Source of the DNA: Archegozetes longisetosus
Lineage: Eukaryota; Arthropoda; Arachnida; Sarcoptiformes; Trhypochthoniidae
Direction of reading: 5' to 3'
NCBI GenBank assembly: GCA_018873245.2
Contig: JAEMBT020000009.1
Span: 9,279,288-9,343,287 of the forward strand
DNA: 64,000 nt
The notes under the pieces are model-generated. The model did no database searches and was not told the DNA's origin. It saw only the letters and a program-made list of their open reading frames with translations. The position numbers and the translations under genes are program-made. Positions 22,450 through 34,118 of this stretch are shown piece after piece (the stretch's first letter is position 1; every line of letters starts with the position of its first letter).

Positions 22450-25448
22450 TAGTTCATAAATAAACGACGTTTTAGGGGTTGAATAATAAATGGCTATTGA
22501 TTTGTTGTTTAATTGGCCTTAATTGAATGGATGAGCACAAAATTCAAAATTAAACAGATCAATTACTTAGAAAAAAATTCATATTGGATGAAGATGTGAT
22601 CAGTAAATTTTTCGAAACGTGATTTCAAAATTTTCGTTGATAGACATTTTTGTAAAATATACGGATAACTGAACTCAATTTACTTTATCAGCAAATAAAA
22701 ATTAGCTAAAGGAGGATATTCAGTTTCGTCCGAAAATGCGATACATTTTGGTCTCCGTGACCGTAGTCATGAGATATGACCCCATTTTGACCGCGACTAG
22801 AAAGCGACTTTTCCCTAAGCAAAATGGGTTTCAATTGACCTCTCCTTGTCTGAAAACTATAATAGAGTTTAAAAAGTCAATAATTAAATTTCATTTTGAA
22901 TGTATTTAAAAAATTTCTTCTAATGATTGTGGTTTCTGATTGATATAATGATAGTGATTGATGACATTTTTAAATATGATACGTGTTTTTGAATAAAAAT
23001 GATTATGAGACAATCTTCTCTTTGATTTGTTTCAAAAGTAAAAATATTAATCATTTCTGCTCTAACAGATTTAAAACCTAGATGATTTATCAAAAGAGCA
23101 TAATTCCAAGAAAATCAGCGGCCAGCATTTTTAATGAATTTTGAACATCTAATGACGCGCCATTAATATAATAAAAACATTTTCAAAATATGAAGGCAAT
23201 CATTGAAAAATATGCGCTTAAAGTCTATTTTAAGGTTCAAGGACTAAGATACGAAACTATTCTTTGTCTATTTTAACAATTTTTATCTATTCATTCGAAA
23301 ACCTTGATTATCTTCACGCGAAAAAGCCTTTATTAAACCTAAGTGCTTAACAATTTTATCTTTAACACTTTAGTCATGGGGTAACTAACTCAAATTAAGA
23401 GGTGTTATGAGTGTATACGCTAAAGGCGATCATGTCATCTGATCATAAATTATGGAGCTTTGTTCTTGACAAAAAGATTAAAGCATAGTAAGAACTGATA
23501 GACTTTATGAAAAACAAGACGCTTGCCTGAGTTTGGACATGATGGTTTCTATATTCCCAGAAATCATTGCTATCTCAATCATTCAATCATGTTCGAGGAA
23601 CGCCCACATGCGTTGCAAGTACATTAGAAGGCTTGATTTAGTTTTGGAAAATTTCCTAGAAACATTCCTTTTATTAAGATACAATGAACTATATAAATTA
23701 AATATGAAATTCATGAAACGAAACATCTTTAACAAGACTTTAAGAAAAATTGAAAAACCATTAAATAAAAGGCTGTAATTAAAAGAATTTATCGCGAATC
23801 AACCATTTTTCATTCTGTTTCAGTCATTTAATGATAAAAGTCCACTTAAATTTTCCGGCTATCTAGTCGAGAAATCCCGTCTCAAGCAGACCTCGGAGTT
23901 TTCTTTTGATTTCTCTTGTTATTGAAATATCTAAATTTAGTTTAGCGCAAAATCTATAATATGAATGAGTCTTTGACGATTAACTATGAAGCTAACGTAG
24001 CCCGTCTTCAGTATCACCAGGGGTATCTTGTCTTATAAATTTTTATTACTAAGAAATTTCTTGCTTAATGGTTTCTGCCTAAAGCGGGAGGAACAGCCTT
24101 CCGTCCGACCACAACCGGGAGGAAAACTCAAATCCGGGAGACCTGGTAGTCGTGTTTGTAATAATTAATAAAATCACATGTTTTTTAACAAAATAAAATG
24201 TGAATATCCCCCTATGATGATTTTATCTCGTCTTGAGGCATGCCAAAGATGGTCGCCCTATCATCATGATGACGGGTGATGGTATATTTGATTCAGGCGC
24301 AGAAAATAAAGCTTGAAGCAGTAGATAAAGCGAAATTGATGAATAATTGTTGAGTGAATGTAAGAACAAAATAAACCTGTCTTATGATGGCGTGGAAAGA
24401 ACAAGTTTATTTTTTGAAGGATTGGAGCGACAAACCCAAGAGATAAAGGCATTATAATAGACAAAAGACCATATATTATGTACGCCCGACTATCAACATG
24501 ACCTTATAGTTAGTTTCTCTTTATAGTGTATTCGTCAAGGAATTCTGCTTTTATTGCTGTAATCAGTAATCAAAGTGAAGTATTTTTATCAGGCGTTTGT
24601 CTGACGATTTCAATACAACTCATTATCATTGCCTATTGCTACAAGAATGTGAACATGATGATGTCGCATAATCTCTTGCAGCATTAGTTTAGAGAATACA
24701 CTGGTTAATGTGATAATTTCTATGGAAATTGGTTTTTATAAATAAATATTAATCTTACACAATCGGGCATTAACCTTCGTTTAATAAATTTTATTTTTTT
24801 ATTACTAAAAGTAGTTATTTGAAATAAAAAATCAGAATTCATTCTCTTAATGCACAACAAGTTAACACGAACTATGAACTTTTGAGCACATGTTCAAAAT
24901 ATGATCTTAAAAAATTCAAATATTGTCTTGAAAACTCCCTTAACAGCGTCTTCAACAATTTTAAACCCTGCGCGGATTTTCTCCATTACGTAATTGAAGA
25001 CATCGCTCAACCACTGAAATATATCATTAAAAAACTCGTTGACAGCTCCCCAAAAGTTAAGAATATCTTCTTGTTGCTGCGGTGTCAAGCCATCAAATTG
25101 TCTCAATACCTCCTCCTGTTGCTTGTCAAGCTTATCTCTCATTGATTCGAACATTTTCTTAAGCCTCTGCTTGTTCTTTTCAGTCGCCTCCTTTGTTGGC
25201 TCTGTATCCAGAACAAGATCAGCCTCAGCTCTTCCAATCATATTTTCAGCAAATCTTTTGGCTTTTTTCAATAAAACCAGGTTCAGCTGGTCTTTTGGCA
25301 GCCAAGGATTCAGCCTTGTTTGTGAATTTCAACCGAAGCGTGGGCATCGCTTCGTTCATATCCTGGACGGTCAATACTTGTCTGCAAGTTGTCATTGTTA
25401 AGACTGTAAAACGTTACAGGAAATCAACTTAACCAAAATTAAAACTTA
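22450..25448 (-). repeat. Right arm of the 10.1-kb palindrome (2,999 bp)
   Basis: Inverted copy of 15361-18359 with only scattered substitutions. It carries the second amphipathic-helix gene near the outer end. The open stretches at 23533-23778 (+) and 24264-24464 (-) mirror those of the left arm and again lack ATG starts. Confidence 0.9.
24894..25395 (-). CDS. Small amphipathic-helix protein, right copy, frame-shifted
   Basis: Mirror copy of 15414-15915, with ATG at 25395, the same A6 tract, the same one-base frame change and the stop at 24894. A few substitutions separate the copies (for example TFWEAVNEF versus NFWGAVNEF), and the second frame stays open throughout despite them. Both gene copies point inward, toward the J-domain gene. 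Confidence 0.5.
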
Positions 25449-26865
25449 TTTTTGACCAAAATGATAATGCTTATAATTGATATTTACTACTTTTTGTCTC
25501 TGTTTAGTGATCAGCTTGCTATCTCACAAAAACTAAATATTTTTCTCGAAGATATAGTGGAAGCTGAAAATTGTCCGTGAACTTATTGCAGTTTAAATAG
25601 TACTTTTCTGAGCTTCACTCAAGATTATTTCTAGCGTAACATCAACGTTTCCGATAAGACTCATCCCACATAAAAACGCTATCTCTTCCTATGTCATTTT
25701 GTCATGGTTCTGAGAGAAGAGACCGAGATGTTGAACTGAAAATTATAAAATGAACAAGAAACGAATATTGTAAATAGTGAATCGATATAAGTACGAGCTC
25801 GTACGGGTCAGCTCCTAATACGTCAAATCTATAGGAAAATCGCTTTATTAAAATCTAAGCATTTTAATAGATAGATTTGCTTAAATGTTCAAGTTTTTTC
25901 TAGAAAATGGAGTTTAGTTTGTTAGAATGTTGAAATTGACTAAATGTAAACGTATACATTTTCTATGGAATTTTCTACGAGCCAGCTTTTTTAACGTAGT
26001 GACTATGAGAAAATTACAAAGTTTAATTTAGTGGTATTTGGAGTTTGAGTTTAGGTACATTAATTGTTAGATAGTAAGTTTGGGCTTGATCTAGGTGTCT
26101 AATTATACAAAAATAGCTTTCAAAAATACCCATTATTTGTAGGGTGACTAACCGTCAAGATTTCAAACTTGAAACTCGTAAAATCATATAAATAGCAGGT
26201 ATATGAAATCTTTTAACGGATAAAAATAGAAGAAAATAGGATGCTTTGATGGTCGGATTGAGCTAAGTCATAGTTTGTGGCGAGGAAAATGAATGATTGG
26301 GAAGTGGGGTTGGGAGAAAATTGTTAAACGATGAACTCGTACTTTTGCGGGCTAGTACTTTCATATACTGATGAGCGAGTCCGTACCTCAAGACGCTTTC
26401 TTTCAAAATTCAACAAAATTTTCATGACAGGTCTTTCGAGAGCTCTGCCATCAAAAATCACTATCGCGTTCACACCAATGAGCGTCCGTTCGAGCGCTCC
26501 GACTGTTAGATAAAATTTGAGATTAAACAGCATTTAAGTAAACATAAGCAAAACATGCCTGACAGAAACCTAATCAATGCCAATGGCAGGGATGTGACTG
26601 AAGGTTTACGATTATTTTTTATATAAGGACACACTTCAGAAAAATATACTCCGATTGACAATTAATTATAACAATAACAAGTTAAATATTTGCAACCTTA
26701 CTACTTTCATTATTTAAGTATTTAGTATTTGAAGTTTTATTCGTAAAAATGTAAGTTTTTGTGTATAATTCGAGTTATTTTCATGAAACTGATTATAGTA
26801 TTGCTAAAATTACTGAAACTTTTGCTTTGATAAGAGTTAAAATGAATCTAATAATCGATGCTTTA
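25449..26865. other. Intergenic stretch without recognised gene
   Basis: No gene was identified. Around 26324-26533 both strands stay open in a locally GC-richer patch, but neither reading resembles a known domain. Confidence 0.45.
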
Positions 26866-29288
26866 CTAACTAATTGTCTTATTATTCATTAAGTCATCGA
26901 TAAGTTTTTGATGATTCTTTAAATCGATTTCCAATTTTTGTACTCTTTGACTGAGATTTTCGTTACTTCTCTCTAAATTAGTTAACCTCATTTCCAATTG
27001 ATCCACACTTTTATAGTTGGTATCAGCGGAAGATTCCATGTATTTATCAACTAAAATATATTTGAAAATTTGAAATAGACTAGTGATAAGGTACAAAAAA
27101 ATGATTCTGACCTTCGTTTTCCCAGCCAATCGTCTCATTTTTGATTTGTTCATCAAGATATTTGAGTAGAGGATCAAAGTACTCAACCAATGGTTCAGCA
27201 CTCATTCGTTTACTTCCAGTCAATAACTCAAGCTGTTCAGGCCATGGTATAGATGAGCCAAGTTTCAGAACATCGGCTAACTTTTTACCGGCAGCCTTAT
27301 TGCCATCGATGTCACACTTATAGAGAGGAATACCCGGTTGTGCGATGTCACATAGAGCTTTGTGAAATTGAAGTTGTATTATTGATGAAACAAAATATCT
27401 GTAAACAAAAAGATTAATTAAAATTTATTTTCTAATCAGAAATTACTCAATCCTTAACCTGATATATTCAACACTTGCTGGGATGTGATATTTAGCCCCG
27501 GGGTCGAAATCCCTTTCACTCCTTTTAACTGGTGGCGAAATTCCTTGATATTTGATCCTCAATTCCCACCAGTGGCGATTCAAGTGATCACTAGTTATTT
27601 TACCGGAAAAGACATCCCAACGCCAGACATCCATCAAATAACCGAAGGGTAAAAATGCAATCTTTTTTAAAGCCATTTGCATTTGATAGTTGAGAGTTGT
27701 TTCGTGATCGTCGACTAACGGACTGAAAAGACCTACTTTATGGAGATGTCCGGGCGTTGAGACCGAAAGTGCTAATAAGTCGCCGATAGCTTCATGAAAG
27801 CCAGGATTAGCGCCTCTTCTAAACACAACTGGTTGGTCCTTGTATTGTAAATAATACTCAACATGACCCATTTCGTGATGAATTGTCACCAAGTCTTCCA
27901 TATTGACATCAGTACACATTTTGATTCTTGATTAGAGAGTAAATTGAGTTAAGAATATTGTGTTGGATTTAGTGAATACCTGAAGTCTTTTTTATTATAG
28001 AAATCCCAGGCAGAGGCATGACAGACTACTCTCTTATTGGCAGGTTTTGTGATCATCGAGTGGTCCCAAAACTCTTTAGGCATTCCTATGAGACCTAAAT
28101 CTCTATAGAACTTATCGGCTAATTCAAACATTTTCAACGCCGTGTAGTTCTATTTTAAATTAACCGAAAATCAGGAGTTAAATTTCAAAACCTTGGTAAA
28201 TGTTCAAAATTGATTACTTGATGCTTCAGAGTGTCAGAGATATCAACTGATTTCTTGCCAGGAAAGGGTGCGACCAAATCAAGAATATTTGTCCAGGATT
28301 GTGCCCACATATTGCCCAAGAGGTGCGCTGGAATGGTGCCATCGGCAGGCATTTTACCCTCATATTGTTGTCTCAATTTCATCCTGATATATGCGTGTAA
28401 CTTCTTGTAAATGCCTTCAATTTCCTGCCATAAAGTTTCCATTTGCTCTTTGAAGTCATCGGTTTCCCAGGGGAAAAGCCACAAGTCATCAAGAGTTTTG
28501 AAGCCATTTTTGACGGCAGCCTTATTTCCTAGCTTAACATACTCTTTATATAACTCTCTAACTGGCTTTCCCGCACTATTTCTCCAGTTAACCCACGCTT
28601 CCTTCAACTCATCATAATCTCTTGACTTCGACATTATTCTTGATAAGTCTATTAGTGATTAAAGTTATTTTGTAATCAGTTCTCAGTTGAATTTATTTCA
28701 AACCTGGTTCCAATTCAAGATTGCATTTTCCTTTTACGCATACTGTTGCACTACTATAAGTCCTCTCCATCTCAGTTGAGATATTAGTAAACTTTAAATT
28801 TAGAAATTAAATTTATATTGAATTTATTGAATTCATCAGCCAATCTAATAATTACTCGATTAGATTCGGCTTCATCAAGTGCAGCGATCCCTAAGATAGA
28901 CAACTTTTCGAATTGTCTTTTAGTGCTATAATCAGTAAAATTAGGAAAGTCATAACGCGTCACATTCTTCCAGAGTTCTTTCTGAAACTTATTATATTTA
29001 GCTGTCACTTCGATCTAGAAACCAAAAGCAACACAACATATAAAAGAACAAAAGACAAAGCGGAAGAATCAAAATACAGACCAGTTTTTTTCCATTAACA
29101 TCATTAATATCAGTACTAAAGTCCCATTGAACCAATCCTGAGATGGTCTTTTTTTCTCCCAATATTTGGTCGACCTGTTTTAAGAAAAGTTGTGCTTCAT
29201 TTTCATCAGTAATCTTCTGATCAGCAGATGAAATCAAATTAGGTAGCGCAATTAAAAATACCAACAAGAGAACAAACATTGTGCTCAA
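26866..29288 (-). CDS. Angiotensin-converting-enzyme-like zinc dipeptidyl carboxypeptidase (M2)
   Basis: Eight exons on the minus strand (29288-29082, 29014-28856, 28791-28704, 28648-28218, 28149-27980, 27926-27459, 27398-27112, 27050-26866) join in phase to 664 aa. The start gives a hydrophobic signal peptide ([17 protein letters not shown]). The zinc site HEMGH is at residues 369-373, with the third ligand Glu397 in [12 protein letters not shown]. Other family marks are [36 protein letters not shown] and [12 protein letters not shown]2 enzymes remove C-terminal dipeptides from secreted peptides. No transmembrane anchor follows. Instead the last exon encodes about 60 residues with heptad-like leucines ([19 protein letters not shown]), a probable coiled coil unusual for the family. 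FRRGAN replaces the usual FREGAN. The gene appears intact. Confidence 0.92.
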
Positions 29289-29362
29289 TTTAATAGTAGT
29301 TAATAATAGTTCGTCGTATCTCTAATGCAGACCTGTGTATACAAACTTTTGTTGAGTACACA

Positions 29363-29368
29363 TATAAA
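29363..29368 (-). promoter_or_regulatory. Candidate TATA box of the ACE-like gene
   Basis: The minus strand reads CCTTTATATG about 75 bp before the start codon, a plausible core promoter position. Confidence 0.3.
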
Positions 29369-29535
29369 GGATTGGATCATCAATAATATGTTAGAACTTT
29401 TAAGCAAATTTTTCTATTGATTAGAAAGTTGCGTTTTAATCAAATAAATTCGAACGTGTGTTATAAGATTGATTATAAGTTAGCTTTATAAAATGGAAAT
29501 TAATTTTTGCAACTATTGTTAGATTTATGTTAATA

Positions 29536-29927
29536 CAGCGGTTTTCGATTGCTTTTAACGGAACGGCAAATAACTTTAACGGCTCGACCGTCGCCCGCAA
29601 ATAACTTTAACGTTTCGTCAAAACTAAATAACGCAATCGATTACTTTTGAGCAATGCATCGAATTGCAAACATTTATTCAATTGTAAACACATTTTAAAC
29701 CATTAAGTTATGGATAAGATTAATGTGGATATAGTTTTAGTTTTATAATTCATATTTGATTTGTATTCATATTTAGTTAAATTTGCAAATTTTGTAAACA
29801 TTTAACAGTTATATATAAGAAGTACGTGCTGTTATTTAGTTTTGACAAAACGTTAAAGTTATTTGCGGGCGACGGTCGAGCCGTTAAAGTTATTTGCCGT
29901 TCCGTTAAAAGCAATCGAAAAACACTG
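29536..29927. mobile_element. MITE with about 97-bp terminal inverted repeats
   Basis: A 392-bp element is bounded by TA dinucleotides. Its terminal repeats of nearly 100 bp differ at only a few positions. The ends begin CAGCGGTTTTCGATTGC and CAGTGTTTTTCGATTGC. Each arm carries two copies of a GCAAATAACTTTAACG motif separated by a GC-rich segment. The central 200 bp is AT-rich and non-coding. TA target and CAG ends fit the Tc1/mariner/pogo group. Confidence 0.85.
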
Positions 29928-29997
29928 TAACTATCTTCAATATATAAGTTTAACTTTTTACGATGATTTCATATTGATTAATACTATCAAAATAATT

Positions 29998-30400
29998 TAT
30001 AAAAAGAAAAAGAAAATAAACTCACCAATTGTTGTAGAAGATGATGAAAGTGAAATTTTCGACTTGAGTCTTCTTCAGCACTTGGAAAAAGAAGAGAAAA
30101 GGAAAGGCAGTATCAAAAGGCAACACAAATGGAGTTATTTGTGTTATTGTTGTTGTTGTTCGCTACGCGCAAACACGCATTAGTTCAGAGAACATGTTTA
30201 TCACGTGACAAACATGTTCTCTGCAACTAATGCGTGTTTAACGCGTAGCAACAACAACTAACAACACAAATAACTCCATTTGTGTTGCTCTCTTCAAGTG
30301 CTGAAGTCAAGTCTTCACTTTCTACAACAATTGGTGAGTTTATTTTCTTTTTCTTTTTATAAATTATTTAAGTATAACTCACCCGCGCACACCCACTCTT
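29998..30400. mobile_element. Solo hairpin terminal repeat of a Penelope-like element
   Basis: A 403-bp palindromic sequence matches the terminal repeats of the Penelope-like element at 40897-44455, including the CTCACCAATTGTTGTAGAAG segment, the ACACGCATTAGTTC centre and the GCGCGGGTGAGTTATACTTA tail. Perfect 16-bp direct repeats TACTATCAAAATAATT (29982-29997 and 30401-30416) flank it, so it was inserted as this short unit. It encodes nothing credible. Confidence 0.8.
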
Positions 30401-30416
30401 TACTATCAAAATAATT

Positions 30417-31700
30417 GTTAGGTTATTCAATATATATCTTTATTTAATGCTTCATTGAATGAATTTTTAAGCTTACCTTGCCATAAAGTATGCGCTCTTT
30501 TATCATGAGAAAATATTTCTAAGTTAAAAATTCTCTGACATATCATTAATGATACTATCCCCCTTATGCTAATCTTCAAATGACAAACAGTTAAAACCCA
30601 ATACTTTTCTCTATAGAGTTATAAGTAATTACAATTTATATCTTTAATAACTTACCAATTGTGTTTGTTAATAAAATAGTGCTAGAAATTGGCCTCAAAC
30701 GTACTTCTATACTGTTTAGTTTACTTTGCTGTATATTGGAATCAATTTTTACTTTAAACAACTTATATTATAGGTATGCGAGCTATGTATAAGATAAAAA
30801 ATCGAGTTTCTCAAGTACAACCTCTCCTTCAACCTGATCCTGACTACTGATAACTTTCTATTTTAGGTGTACTCTTCATAGTGAAAGTGAATAAAATTCA
30901 GTTAAGATAATTTACTAGTTCAATAATATTATAGTCCGTTTCAAATTGATAAATCCAGTCAGTGCTTTTGAATAACTTAAAAACTACTCGAGATAATGAG
31001 GTGAAATTTTATTATGTAAACAAAACCATTAAAAAACACTTGTAAAGTTTTGATCAAGTTTGGGCCACTCGTGCGCGTGATATAAAGCATTAAAGCCAAG
31101 CATAGCGTTTCAAAATGATAAATTCAGTTAATAGAAACCTAAATAAACAATCGATACTTAGTAACTAATAATCAATAGTTCTTCTATTCTTCGTTATGTT
31201 CTTCAATATTCTGTTCGGTATTGAATTGACGGATTTTGAAACAATTGTATTATTTTAACTTTAGTTAAAATGAAAAAATTTTAAAAATTATTCAGTGTTT
31301 AAAAACTCTAATGTCAACTAATATCTCATTTTAATTGAGATTAAAGTAAGACAAATTGTTTTAATAAGTGAAAGGTAATGCGAACCATTCATGGGGAAAA
31401 CAGGAATGAAATGCTTTGTAAAGGGAGATAAAATCGACGGAGAGGATAAGCGAAGTTTTTGGTAGTTCGAACCTCTCCTAAACATTTTAGACATCATGGA
31501 AAATATCTCCAAACTACAATATTTTACACTTTTTTACACACTTTTCTTTTAATAGACAATGCACTAAAAGAGAGTCATTTAGTTATCACATATCACATAA
31601 ACATTCAATTGTATTGAATTTCAATAAATTAATGGTCTAAACCTGAGGTTTTTGTCAAAAAATCAATTTTATTTTATTACTTATTGATTTAGAAATCAAA
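30417..31700. other. Intergenic stretch without recognised gene
   Basis: AT-rich DNA with no gene, RNA or clear repeat boundary seen on either strand. Confidence 0.45.
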
Positions 31701-31710
31701 GTAAATGAAA

Positions 31711-32526
31711 TGATTGTGTTTTTAATATCAATCACTGTTTTAATAAATCTTTATGATTGGAAAGACATAATAATTTATGGTATATTAAATGCTGTCATTT
31801 ATTCTGAATATGCAATTGCATTTCTCGTAGTTCTTTTAGTAGTGCATTTCTTATAGTTTTTTCTATTAATTCATTACTTGTTATTATCGTAAATTCAGAT
31901 TCAAATCATTCAATAATAAACTGTTGAATACAACTATGGATAAAGTTTTCTTCAGTTCTAGAATTGTATTTGAACTGATCGAAGAACACAATAATATCTG
32001 TAATGTTTTACTTTACAATAAATTCTGGTCTAAATATTTATTTGCACTGACTTATACTCTGATTCCTACAAATCTAATGATATTACAGCAGATCTTCTTC
32101 GAAGATCTATATACTTTTGGCGGCTTTTTATTGTGAAACATTTTTCGTTATTATCTGGCTATTGTCTCATTTCACTATTAATCTGATCACTGCACCAATT
32201 AACAAGGAATCTTCAAATTCTTATAAATGTTTTCATCAAATTTACTTAGAATTGAAAACCAATTTTGGATTAAAGAATAAACTCAAAGTCCGTTAGGAGA
32301 AGGGATTCTTATTTTTTAAATGAATTGATAATAAAATTTTTAATTTATATTGTATTTAGCTGTTGAATACAATGGAACGAGTGAGCAGTAATAAATTTCT
32401 AATTGGGTTTTCATGTGGTAATCAATTCGTTATGACACCATTTATTGCATTCAAAGTAAAAAACATCTTTTATAAACTATAGATCTTCTCTTGTGAAGCG
32501 ACTTTATCAATATTCTTCATTATATA
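31711..32526 (+). pseudogene. Gustatory-receptor-like seven-transmembrane protein, broken
   Basis: Conceptual fragments in order read hydrophobic segments (31711-31855), a loop FELIEEHNNICNVLLYNKFW (31960-32025) and further membrane segments (FVIIWLLSHFTINLI). The last exons are at 32360-32455 (LLNTMERVSSNKFLIGFSCG, MTPFIAFK) and 32483-32526 (FSCEATLSIFFII, stop). The last two introns are GT-AG and phase 0, as in arthropod gustatory-receptor genes. In-frame stops near 31857 and 31886 and a frameshift near 32110-32120 disable it. The family call rests on membrane pattern, intron phases and C-terminal style, not on a decisive motif. Confidence 0.45.
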
Positions 32527-32875
32527 GATGTTCATAATATTCTGTCGATTCTTTTTACTAACTAACAGAGTGGCAAATAATATGAAATGAGTGCAAAAAC
32601 TGGGAAGATTCTTTATTTGGCTGTTACTACAATTCGAAATTTATGTCAACGCATTGTATTAATTACATTATTAGATATGATTAAATTACGAAATTTTGTG
32701 TATGAAAAACCTGCAACACGTGTTTATCAGGTTTTATGAAGATTAACGATCACCCGAACTTAGTTAAGAGATTTCTCTCTTCGTAGATTTCCTTTTGATC
32801 TATAACCACAAATCTCTCACATCCAAACCCATCTTTAACCTTAAAAACTGTTCCATAACTACTACTATTCAACTC

Positions 32876-33367
32876 TTACTTTATTCTTCTCGTATTTTTA
32901 ATATAAGTGAAAGTGTCGTCTAATTCAAATGTTTCCTCTATACGATTAATAGATATTCGAAAATTGTCTGCAAAAATACTATCAAATGAGTCAAATTCAC
33001 TTTCAGTCCTAATTCTTGTTACTTCTTCACATTTGTCTGAATCATAGTGAATGTCATTCTCTGATAGTGCGGCCAAAATATCAATTGTGAAATGCGCTGC
33101 GATATTTTTGGATTTATTTACAATTCAACTTAATAGGTATGACTCGGTGAATGCTTCTACTACGATTCCCAACTTGGTCCAAATAATTATTAGCAAATGC
33201 TTAGATATTTCCATCATTTGATAACAAAGTGCTATGAAATTTTCAAAAATTATTTCCTCAAACTTAACTCCATATTCGTGATCAAGAAATTCTGGTTCAT
33301 TACAATTTCTTGTGTTTAGATCCCATTTGTTGACATTCAATACTTTTCCAATAGAAGACATATCCAT
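32876..33367 (-). pseudogene. Hypothetical acidic protein with one in-frame stop
   Basis: An ATG at 33367 opens 80 codons to a TGA at 33125-33127. The same frame then continues to a stop at 32876, about 163 codons in all with one interruption. The downstream part is acidic (SDKCEEVTRIRTESEFDSFD). I recognise no domain. It may be a recently broken gene, or two exons whose splice sites I did not find. Confidence 0.3.
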
Positions 33368-34118
33368 TTTGTGTCAAGGCTGACAAATATCAAGCACTAC
33401 AATAGGTAATAACAATTATTCTGGAGAGTTCATTCAGTTTAAATGTTTTTGTTTGCAAAAAATTATATCAATTTCCCATTAGTTCAGACAGATTCCAACC
33501 TTTGAACAAATTTCTCATGTTTGGGTAAATGCGAGAGAATATTCATAACCACATTTTATATCAATAATCAACGATTCTTTGTCACTAGAATACTAGTTAA
33601 TTACAGGTTTAGTCAAATTCTCATCATGAGTAACATAAATTTCTTTGGTTCCAATTAGTGTTGGTAAGTTAGCTGCGTTAGCTTTTAGCCTTAGCCTTTA
33701 GTCGCGGCTAAAACTAAAGCTCAAAGCTATTAAATTTTGATACAGGACTAGGGCTAAAGCTAAAAGCTAATAGATTTTAAGAGAACCAAAGATAAAATTT
33801 ATGAAGGTTAACCTATTAACCTCTATTTTTAGTTCGACTAAATTTTTTTATCTAAAATAGTATTTAATATGTTGGCAATTGCAGCGACAATTGTTCCAAG
33901 TAAACAGATTTTCTCAAAAGCTGGTGACACTATCACTAAGAAGCACAATCGTTTGAACGATAATACGATATTGAACACAAAAACGATTATCAGATTAACT
34001 ATAGACGTCAAATAAAAATTATTATTCAATTGTAGTCTATAAAAATTTATTATTTAATTTTAGTTATCTCGTTATTCCGTTATATACCTTATTTCTAAAA
34101 AAATTATTTTACTCAACA

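Noticed and set aside
28192-28217. Alternative donor for ACE exon 4 at CCAAG/GTTTTG
   Set aside because: It breaks the frame with exon 5. The upstream CAA/GTAATC donor keeps the frame and restores the family motif.
27141-29098. Plus-strand open frames across the ACE locus
   Set aside because: Antisense to well-supported exons.
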